64,000 nucleotides of DNA. Source: Calamus simplicifolius. Lineage: Eukaryota > Streptophyta > Magnoliopsida > Arecales > Arecaceae. The position numbers and the translations under genes were made by a program. The notes beneath the pieces are model-generated. The model searched no databases. It was not told the origin of the DNA and worked only from the letters and a program-made list of their open reading frames with translations. Shown in pieces: positions 11,074-19,771 of this stretch. The stretch lies in the NCBI GenBank assembly GCA_900491605.1, contig UESW01004377.1, positions 247,971-311,970 on the forward strand, read 5' to 3'. How positions within the stretch are numbered: position 1 is the first letter of the stretch; each line of letters opens with the position of its first letter.

Positions 11074-12326
11074 TGCAGGTCGAAGCTGAACCATCATGGT
11101 TCGACCCTATTCTTAAATATCTCAAAGAGGGGTCGCTTCCACCCGATCGAAGAGAAGCTAGAAAGCTGAAGCTACAGGCCACCCACTACGTGCTGATCGA
11201 CAACCAGCTTTACAAATGGTCTTCTCCATGCCACTGCTCAGGTGCCTTCGCCCGTCCAAAGCAGATTATGCTATGTGCGAGGTACATGAAGGGATTTGCA
11301 GCAACCATCTGGGAGGTCGGTCCCTATGCCACAAGGTACTGCGACAAGGCTACTACTGGCCGACCATGCAGAAGGATGCGGACGACCTAATCTGAGCCTG
11401 CGACCCATGCTAGAGGCATTCAAGCATCCAAAGGCTCCCCTCCGCCGAACTAGTTTCCATATCCTCCGCCTGGCCTTTCACCAAATGGGGGATGGACATC
11501 CTCGGCCCATTCCCGCTTGCCACGAGACAGCGAAAATTCTTATTTGCCACATTGACTACTTCACTAAATGGGTTGAGGCGGAAGCAGTTGCACAAATAAC
11601 CGAAGCACGGGCCAGAGATTTTGTATGGAGGTCCATCATATGCCGATTCGGCCTCCCACATACCGTAATCACCGATAACGGTAAGCAGTTTGATAACTTC
11701 AAATTCCGCCAGTTCTATGAGGAGCATGGAATCCGTCACCACCTCACCTCGGTCGGGCATCCACAAGCCAACGGAGCAGCCGAAGTGACCAACAGGACCC
11801 TCTTCAGGGGATCAAAGCTCGCCTTTCCAGAGCCCAAGGCAGGTGGGCGGATGAGCTGCATCATGTTCTATGGGCCTACCGCACCACCCCGAGAATCCCG
11901 ACAGGTGAAACCCCATTCCGGATGGCCTTCGGCACGGAGGCCGTTATCCTTATGGAAATAGGTCTCCCATCGTTGCGGGTGGAAAGCTACTCAGAGAAAG
12001 CTAGCAACGATCAGCTCCACACTAACCTTGACCTGGTGGAGGAGATCAGAGAAAAGGCCCGGATCAGAGTGGCTGCATATCAACAAAGGATGGCCCGTTA
12101 CCACGCCTCCAGAGTCAAAGGAAAAGCCTTCCTCCCTGGCGACCTTGTCCTTCGAAAAGCCTCTGTTTCCAAACCGCTGGAACAAGGAAAGCTGGTGCCA
12201 AACTGGGAAGGCCCGTACCAGGTGGCGGAGACCATTGGATCGGGAACCTACAAGCTACAAGATTTGAATGGGAAATCCATCCCCCAGACGTGGAACTCGG
12301 ACAATCTCCGAAAATATTATCAATAG
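11074..12326 (+). pseudogene. Gypsy B integrase
   Basis: Integrase in several frames. The zinc-binding N-terminal part (11180-11410) is disrupted. The core at 11296-11961 shows YFTKWVEAEAV, FGLPHTVITDNGKQFDNF (second catalytic D) and HHLTSVGHPQANGAAEVTNR (catalytic E). The C-terminal part at 11922-12326 has MAFGTEAVILMEIGLPS and PNWEGPYQVAETIGSGTYKL, and ends NLRKYYQ at the stop. No chromodomain follows, as expected for Tat. This stop is the last sense-strand coding signal in the element. Confidence 0.85.
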
Positions 12327-12487
12327 GGTATGTCCTCTCCAAGTCTATTTTCATATGCCTCATTATACCTTCCTGTCGACACATTTTTTCAATGCAAATC
12401 ATTATGCACTACATTGCCAAAGGTTGCAAAAAGAAATAGATGCTGCTTACCAATCCTTGGCACGATCGAGCTACTTGTCTGAACATG

Positions 12488-13068
12488 AATTCTCTGAACC
12501 TCGGCTGGGCCGAGTAACAAATTCTCTGAACCTTGGCAGGGCCAAGTAAAAAATTTTCCGAACCTCGGCTGGGCCGAGCAACAAATTCTTCGAACCTTGG
12601 CAGGGCCAAGTAAAAAATTCTCCGAACCTCGGCTGGGCCGAGCAACAAATTCTCCGAACCTTGGCAGGGCCTAGTAAAAAATTCTCCGAACCTCGGCTGG
12701 GCCGAGCAACAAATTCTCCAAACCTTGGCAGGGCCAAGTAAAAAATTCTCCGAACCTCGGCTGGGCCGAGCAACATATTCTCCGAACCTTGGTAGGGCCA
12801 AGTAAAAATTCTCCGAACCTCGGCTGGGCCGAGCAACAAATTCTCCGAACCTTGGCAGGGCCAAGTAAAAAATTCTCCGAACCTCGGCTGGGCCCGAGCA
12901 ACAAATTCTCCGAACCTTGGCAGGGCCAAGTAAAAAATTCTCCAAACCTCGGCTGGGCCAAGCAACAAATTCTCCGAACCTTGGCAGGACCAAGTAAAAA
13001 ATTCTCCTAACCTTGGAAGGGCCAAGTAAAAAATTCTCCAAACCTCGACTGGGTCGAGCAACAAATTC
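12488..13068. repeat. Hairpin minisatellite array 1 of gypsy B (64-bp dimers)
   Basis: About nine copies of a 64-bp unit made of two 32-bp monomers. Monomer 1 contains CTCGG-ctggg-CCGAG and monomer 2 CTTGG-caggg-CCAAG, each able to fold into a short hairpin. The differences between monomers are paired, so both stems are kept. Open frames crossing the array on both strands are by-products of the repeat. A similar array lies at 14330-14772. Confidence 0.9.
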
Positions 13069-13469
13069 AGGCTAAAATGCCGACGGAAAACCAAAGTATG
13101 CGGGCCCCGGTTAAAGACGAAGGACTTCCCAATAGTCCCCAAAACTTCAGCCAATTTGGAAAAAGGCACACTAAGCGAAAACCGTCAACACGCACAAAGA
13201 ATGTGCCTCCGGCAAACCCCTAAAGGGTTCAATAAGTCCCGCGTGACCAGCCACGAGCCCCAGGCAAAGCCAGGGAATCCCCCCTTTTTGCTACTAAAGT
13301 CTTTGGGCAACGCCCCTATAACCAGCCGAACAAAGCGCCTATCTCAAACAGAGCCATCACTCAGCGCCTAAACTAGTGGAGCCACCCAGGCTCCCCAACT
13401 GTTATACGAGTGGCATTCTTTAGAGCAAAAAACTCACGAAATAAGAAGATTATCCAAACAGGGCCATTT
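13069..13469. other. Spacer between array 1 and antisense unit
   Basis: GC-rich internal sequence of gypsy B with no domain I recognise. It lies past the 3' end of the antisense unit at 13470-13913. Confidence 0.4.
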
Positions 13470-13539
13470 TCATTGATTGAGAAAAGGGAGTACAAAAGAA
13501 ACAGAAAAAAACAAAAACAAGAAGCAAAGGAGGCCCCAA

Positions 13540-13845
13540 CTAAGGTTCGGCGTCGCTCCCGGATGCCAGCAGGCCCTCCAGGTGCTCGGTGAGGTCAGCG
13601 ACCTGCTGGCGGAGTGACGCAATCTCCTCCCTCTGCCGATCCACCACCCGGCGCAGGGCCTCCGTCTCCCTTGTAGAGACATCCACGTACTCCTCGACAA
13701 CCCTCACGAGCTGCTGCTGGCTCGCAAGGGTCGATGCCAAGCCCAACCCATCAACAGTGATCATGGGACAGCCACTTGGCGGGTGAAGCAAACCGACGAT
13801 CAGCGCATGCAATTCCTCGGATGATCGTCCTCCTTGAGAGCCCAT
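13540..13845 (-). CDS. Small antisense coiled-coil protein of gypsy B (hypothetical)
   Basis: Antisense open frame of 101 residues starting MGSQGGRSSEELHAL. Its C-terminal half (about residues 45-95) is a heptad-rich helix (ETEALRRVVDRQREE, then IASLRQQVADLTEHLEGLL) likely to form a coiled coil. A TATA box on the same strand lies at 13906-13913, about 60 bases upstream of the start. A CAATGAA word on the minus strand near 13470 could mark the 3' end. I do not recognise a family. It may be a separate small gene or a shortened relative of the larger antisense gene at 19772-22708, which also ends in a coiled coil. Confidence 0.45.
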   Translation of the reverse strand: MGSQGGRSSEELHALIVGLLHPPSGCPMITVDGLGLASTLASQQQLVRVVEEYVDVSTRETEALRRVVDRQREEIASLRQQVADLTEHLEGLLASGSDAEP

Positions 13846-13905
13846 GGCCGAATGCTGCTTCGAAGCTTGAAACGAGGGATGGCTAAGACCAACGTCCCTC
13901 GGTCA

Positions 13906-13913
13906 TATTTATA
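13906..13913 (-). promoter_or_regulatory. TATA box for the 13540-13845 antisense frame
   Basis: TATAAATA on the minus strand, about 60 bases before the antisense start codon at 13845. Spacing suits a plant promoter with a leader of roughly 30 bases. Confidence 0.5.
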
Positions 13914-14329
13914 CTTTCCAGGCGAGTATCTCGATCGGTCGCACCGTAGCCACCGACCTACGAGAACTCGCCACATGTCATCGCTTTAGTGCCTGCAGAA
14001 TCCGAAGGGCCATGCCCCATCCTGAGAAAGATCGGTAAACATGTACGGACTACTCAGGAACCGCCCTGAACAGAGTACTTCCCGATCTGCCGGCCCCTCG
14101 TCATGAATGCTCCCGACACTTCCCCAAGCTCTTTTAAAGCTGGCCCCCTTTTCAAGAAATGCAAAAAAGAAAGAAATCCAGCGCCTGACGGTGACTCGTC
14201 CCCTCGGGAGGGATAACGTCATAAATAAAGAGCATGACCATGTACCGCCCGTCCCGAAGCCCCTCACCAAGCGCCGCAGGGACCTAACGCTACGGCTCAT
14301 AGTGACAACTAAGTCATTTCTCCGAGCCC

Positions 14330-14772
14330 CGAATCTCCGAACCTCGGCTGGGCCAAGCTACAAATTCTCCAAACCTCGGCTAGGTCGAGCTACAAGTTCT
14401 CCAAACCTTGGCAGGGCCAAGTAAAAATTCTCCGAACCTCGGCTGGGCTGAGCTACAAATTCTCCGAACCTCGGATAAGTCGAGCTATAAGTTCTCCGAA
14501 CCTTGGCAGGGCCAAGTAAAAATTCTTCGAACCTCGGCTGGGCCGAGCTACAAATTATCCGAACCTCGGTTAAGTCAAGCTACAAGTTCTCCGAACCTTG
14601 GCAGGGCCAAGTAAAAATTCTACGAGCCTCGGCTGGGCCAAGCAACGAATTCTCCGAACCTTGGCAGGGCCAAGTAAAAGTTCTCCGAACCTCGGCTGGG
14701 CCGAGCTACAAATTCTCCGAACCTTGGCAGGGCCAAGTAGAAATTTTCCGAACCTCGGCAAGGCCGAGCCGC
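14330..14772. repeat. Hairpin minisatellite array 2 of gypsy B
   Basis: About fourteen 32-bp monomers of the same family as array 1, in a less regular order. CTCGG-ctggg-CCGAG and CTTGG-caggg-CCAAG forms both occur, plus variants such as CTCGGATAAGTCGAG. The arrays share monomers but differ in linkers (CAAC versus CTAC after the stem), so they spread separately after duplication. Confidence 0.88.
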
Positions 14773-14984
14773 GAATATTCGAGCGAGACATAAATCACCG
14801 AGCATCGAACCAAGATAAGGAGCATGTTCCGCCGAACAATCTCCAGACCGTCGCTTGCGAACCACGACTAGTTCAGATAGCGCGGGATCCTCACCTAAAA
14901 ACGAGCGGGACGCCTTTGTACCCCACGACCGACAACAACGAACTCGACATAAAAGAGATAAAGATCGAGAAACAGAATAGAACT

Positions 14985-15830
14985 CTCTTTATTTCATTGC
15001 CATCAAAACCAATTACAAATGCCTGAAAGGCGTTACAAGAGCATCAAAATGCATAAAATAAAGACAAGTACAAAGCTTGGGCAACTGCTCCAAAGCAGAT
15101 CTGGGCAACTGTGATGCTTCGGCGTCCGCACTACCGAACCAGATATGCCGCATCCAGTCAGCTCGGGCCGATAATGGCCGGGCTACTTGGACCAATAGTT
15201 GCGTCCAGCTTCAATCAATAATGATATCTCAGTGACCCAACCGAGATATCAGGGTGACTGGAAAGGACGGATGGAAGGCCATCCCAGACCACCCAATCGA
15301 GGGACCCCCAGCGAGTAGGCAGGAGGCCAGCGGACCCTGGCATCGGAACGCTCTCCCAAACCAAGTGTGCACCGCCCTGCCTCTCCAAGGCTCAAGGACA
15401 AGGTGTCGGCGGGCGGCACGCTTTCACCTCCTCCCCATGTGGCAAAGATTCCCCAGGCGGACGAGCCCAGGAATCCAAATCAAGGGAGGAGGAGAAGTTC
15501 AAGCGAGCCATGGGGAGCCCGCGTGCACCCCCTGCCATACGTCTCCGAAGGGGAACCACAAAGGTCACACTGGAAGAGCATGTGTGCACTCTCCGTGTGA
15601 TCTCTGCGCCCTCCTTGTGCGCTCTCCATATGATCTCCGGGACTCATCCCCTAAGGGCGAGCCATCCTTCGGTAGCTTCTTTATCACCCCAGCTATCCGG
15701 TGGCGAAGGGCTTGTAAGAGGAAAGCTCAGTCCTCCCACTTGCAACAGCAGAGAAACGAGCATGATGGAAACTCTAGTGGGAGAAAAACTTTGGGGATGA
15801 CTTAACACTACTCCACTTCCCCTTTTTATA
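14985..15830 (-). other. Second antisense transcription unit of gypsy B (putative)
   Basis: A TATA box (TATAAAAA on the minus strand, 15823-15830) and a polyadenylation-type AATAAA on the same strand (14988-14993) bracket about 830 bases. Short antisense frames lie between (15644-15853, 15392-15589, 15013-15195), but none has recognisable domains. They may be exons of a spliced RNA, a decayed gene or a non-coding transcript. The unit ends about 200 bases before array 2, like the other antisense units of this family. Confidence 0.35.
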
Positions 15831-16431
15831 GGCCAAAAATGGACCGGGAACAATTACCAAGGCCATAAGCCCCGAGATTCAAACACCTGGGCCATACCTC
15901 CACGAGGCCTCCCAGGAGGGAAGCGGCGCCCTATTGCGCGCCGAGCCCACCGTCTGAACCATGACGCATGCGAAGATTTCCTCTTAATCCTGAATCACGA
16001 TCATTAAATGCAGAGAATCATCCACCGGCATTATGGAAACTGGCATAATCAGGGGATCATCCTATGAAAATAATGTCCTCCAACGGTAAACGGCTGCGTG
16101 CGCCATACACCAAAACAACCCACATGGGAAAGGAACACCTTCTGGAAGCGCCAAAACAGCTTTATGTTCCTCGCAGTGCTGTATCATCAATTTGGTGAAA
16201 TAAAAATCGATTCACCTGCAGAACGGCAGGGCGCTGGCAGGATAGCAAAAAGCACGAAAATCGATCGTTCGTCGACTGCTTCTCAACAAAGTTAGTCGCG
16301 CAAAAAACTTGTGCGACAAAATCGGACGTCTCAAAATGAAATGAGCACAAAGGCTACAAAAACTATTCCTTCATTCAATGAAAAATGAAGTGACCAAAGG
16401 AAGCAAAAATACTTCGGCAATCACCTTCATA
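15831..16431. other. Unassigned internal sequence of gypsy B
   Basis: No domain recognised. A 65-residue plus-strand frame at 16098-16295 has no family features. Confidence 0.4.
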
Positions 16432-16463
16432 GTTGGCCCTAGCCGACCTACTTTGCCCGTCGG
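16432..16463. repeat. 27-bp array, left fragment
   Basis: The first partial copies of the 27-bp repeat that continues at 19239, cut off by the hAT element. Its last eight bases, CCCGTCGG (16456-16463), are repeated at 19239-19246 as the hAT target-site duplication. Confidence 0.8.
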
Positions 16464-16489
16464 TAGGCATGGGCACTGGGCCATGCCGT

Positions 16490-16915
16490 GCCAGGCACGG
16501 CCCAGGCCCGTCGTGCCAGAAAAATTACCGTGCCGTGTCTGGCACGGCCCATTAACAAATGGGCCGTGCCAGGCATGACCCACTAAAAAAAATTCAAATT
16601 CGGCACGGCCCGTGACCCATCAAGAAATGGGCCACGGGCCGTGCCTGGCACGGCCCAGCAGGGCCATTGCTGGGCCATGCCAAAATGGCCCTTCTGGGCC
16701 GTTTTGTGGGCCGTGCCATGGCACGGCCCAGCAGGGCCATTGCTGGGCCGTGCCATGGCACGACCTAGAAGGGCCGTTTTGGCACGGCCCAGCAACGGCC
16801 CTGCTGGGCCATTTTGGCACGGCCCAGCAACGGCCCTGCTGGGCCGTGCCAAAATGGCCTTGCTGGGCCATTTTGTAGGCCGTGCCAAGGGCCGTGCCAT
16901 GGCACGGCTAGTGCC
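16490..16915. repeat. Subterminal palindromic repeats of the hAT element
   Basis: Alternating direct and inverted copies of GGCACGGCCCAGCA and TGCTGGGCCGTGCC, for instance around 16650-16680 and 16780-16860, give hairpins with stems above ten bases. Similar GGCACGGCCCAGG words recur at 19030-19230 near the other end. Such subterminal repeats normally bind hAT transposase. Confidence 0.75.
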
Positions 16916-16959
16916 AGGAGCACACTGTGTACCTAGGCACCAGCCAGCTGATCGAAGCC

Positions 16960-18775
16960 ATGATCCTGATCGGCGATGATGGATCCGACTATTGCGATCG
17001 ATCTGATCGGAGATGATCCAATGGTTGCGATTGATCCATGCCATAATCATGATCGACGATAATCGATCCGATGGTTGCGTTCCATCTGATCGGCGATGAT
17101 CCGATGGTTGCGATCGATCCAAGTCATGATCTCGATCGGCGATGATCGATCGGACCGTTGCGATCAATTCGATCGGAGATGATCCGACGGTTGCGATCGA
17201 TCCAAGCCATGATCCCGATCGGGGATGATCGATCCGACAGTTACGATCCATCCGATCGGCGATGATCCAACGATTGCGATCGATCCAAGCCATGATCTCG
17301 ATCGACGATGATCGATTGGATCATTGCGATCAATCCGATCAGAGACGATCCAATGGTTGCGATCGATCCAAGCCATGATCCCGATCGGGGATGATCGATC
17401 CGATGGTTGCAATCCATCCAATTGGAGACGATCCGACGATTGCGATCGATCCAAGCCATGATCCCGATCGGCGATGATCAATCCAATAGTTGCGATCCAT
17501 CCGATCAGAGACGATCTGATGGTTGCGATCGATACAAGCCATGATCCCGATCGACAATGATCGATCGGACTGTTGCGATCAATCCGATTGGAGACGATCC
17601 GATGTCTGCGATCGATCCAAGCCATGATCATGATCAGCGATGATCAATCCGACGGTTGCGATCCATCTGATCGGAGATGATTCGATGTCTGTAATCGATC
17701 CAAGCCATGATCCCGATCGATGATGATCAATCCAACGGTTGCGATCCATCCAATCGGAGATGATTCAATGTCTGGATCGATCCAAGCCATGATCCTGATC
17801 GGCGATGATCAATCCGACGGTTGCAATCAATCCAATCGGAGACGATCCGATGGTTGCGATCGATCCAAGCCATGATCCCGTCGGTGATGATCAATCCAAC
17901 AGTTGCGATCCATCCGATCGGAAACGATCCGATGGTTGCAACCGATCCAAGCCATGATCCCGATCGGTGATGATCAATCCAACAGTTGCGATCCATCTGA
18001 TCAGAGACGATCCGATGGTTGCGACCGATCCAAGCCATGATCCCAATCAGGGATGATCGATCCGACGGTTGCGATCGATCCGATCAGAGACGATACGATG
18101 GTTGTGATCGATCCATGCCATGATCCTTATCGGCGATGATCGATCCGACAGTTGCGATCCATTCGATTGGTGACGATCCAATGGTTGCGATCGATCCAAG
18201 CCATGATCCCGATCGGCGATGATCGATCTGATCAGAGACGATCCGACAGTTGCGATCGATCCATGCCATGATCCTGATCTGCTATTATCGATCGAACGGT
18301 TGCGATCTATCCAATCGGAGACGATCCGATGATTGCGATCGATCCAAGCTATGATCTCGATTGGCGATGATCGATCGGACCATTGTGATCAATCCGATCG
18401 GAGACGATCCGATGTCTTCGATCGATCCAAGCCATGATCCCGATCGGCAATGATCAATCCAACGGTTGTGATCGATCCAAGCCATGATCCCGATCGGCGA
18501 TGATCGATCCGACGGTTGCGATCAATCCAAGCCATGATCCCGATTGGTGATGATCGATCGAACCATTGCGATCGATCCAATTGGAGACGATCCGACGGTT
18601 GCGATCGATTCAAGCCATAATCCCGATCGGGGATGATCAATCCAATGGTTGCGATCTATCCCATCGAAGACGATCCGATAGTTGCGATCGATCCAAGCCA
18701 TGATCCCAATCGGCGATGATCGATCCGACGGTTGCGATCCATCCGATCGGCGATGATCCGATGGTTGCGATCTTT
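16960..18775. repeat. 83-bp tandem array inside the hAT element
   Basis: Around 22 head-to-tail copies of an 83-bp unit. The word GATCGATCCAAGCCATGATC starts at 17195, 17278, 17361, 17444 and 17527 (the last with one change), an exact 83-base step. Each unit is rich in GATC and CGATCG palindromes and holds dispersed GATC sites. Later copies vary in length (one is truncated near 17770). No coding role. Confidence 0.9.
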
Positions 18776-19238
18776 CTATTTTTTTCTTCTTACTTATTAT
18801 TGTATTATGTTCTAGAGGTCAGGCCTAGCCTCCCTCCCTTCTGTACCATTTTAATTTTAAATTAATAAACTGGTAGGGGTTTATGCCAAACCCCCCACCA
18901 TTACGGTGGCTTTATATTAATAAATTTTCTTTATTCCTAATATTTTTTAATTTATCAAAAAATATTTATTTTTTATAAATTTTTTTATTTGAGCTGTGCA
19001 TGGGCCAGGCCCTAGGTGGGCCGTGCCTGGCACGGCCCAGGCCCACCTGGGCCGTGCCAGCACGGCACGACGGGCCGGCCCAGGCCCGTCATGGGCCGTG
19101 CCGTGCTGGGCCAACAGAAAAAATTTTCTAGGCCCGGCATGGCCCGGTACTGTAGCAGTGCCGGGCCGTGCCTAGCGCGGCCCATCGGGGCCTGGGCCGT
19201 GCCGTGCCATGGGCGGCACGGTCCAGTGCCCACCTCTA

Positions 19239-19503
19239 CCCGTCGGCCCTAGCCGACCTACTTTGCCCATCGGCCCTAGCCGACCTACTTTGCTCGTCGG
19301 CCCTAGCCGACCTACTTTGCTCGTCGGCCCTAGCCGACCTACTTTGCCCGTCGGCCCTAGCCGACCTACTTTGCCCGTCGGCCCTAGCCGACCTACTTTG
19401 CCATCGGCCCTAGCCGACCTACTTTGCCCGTCGGCCCTAACCGAACTATTTTGTCTGTCGGCCCAAGCCGACCTACCCTGTCTGTCGGTCTTAACCGGCT
19501 GAC
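19239..19503. repeat. 27-bp hairpin array of gypsy B
   Basis: About ten copies of a 27-bp unit, CCCGTCGGCCCTAGCCGACC plus TACTTTG. Each unit folds as GTCGGC-ccta-GCCGAC. The last units change in step, for example GTCGGT-ctta-ACCGGC, keeping the stem. The array sits just past the 3' end of the antisense gene at 19772-22708. Confidence 0.85.
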
Positions 19504-19771
19504 CTCATTTCTCAAGTTTTAATTAGACACAAGCCAAACCAGATCGTCTATCGGCTCGCCAGCCAGGACTATCACCCCGTCTTGGGTCAGGTCAATGCAT
19601 TCCCTGACCCCGAAATAAAGAAGACTGAAAAGCGTCAACAGGCCATAAGTCAATCGCGATTGAAGCGAAATTTGGAGCAAAGGGCTATCCAAAGAAAAAC
19701 ACTCAAATAGAAAGTTCATTCATTGAAAGACACCAGTTAGATTTTCAGAAAGCAAAGCATAGAGGTGGCTC

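Larger units (their letters stand above)
16464..19238. mobile_element. Non-autonomous hAT element with internal 83-bp minisatellite
   Basis: A 2775-bp DNA transposon. Imperfect terminal inverted repeats share GGGCACTGG-CC-TGCC (starting 16470 and, inverted, before 19232). The 8-bp duplication CCCGTCGG flanks it on both sides, the hallmark of hAT elements. No transposase frame is present. The ends carry many subterminal palindromes built from GGCACGGCCCAG. The interior is an 83-bp tandem array, then a T-rich segment with a palindromic TATTAATAAA-type stretch. All apparent open frames are repeat by-products. It would need a transposase supplied elsewhere. Confidence 0.85.

Noticed and set aside
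12409..13169. Minus-strand frames of 210 and 232 residues
   Set aside because: They run through the hairpin array in several frames; the period and lack of stops explain them.
16583..18640. Several frames of 60-236 residues in the hAT element
   Set aside because: Repeat by-products of the palindromic ends and the 83-bp array; no transposase motif.
16960..18775. CRISPR-like array
   Set aside because: Units are contiguous 83-bp tandem copies with no unique spacers, in a plant transposon.
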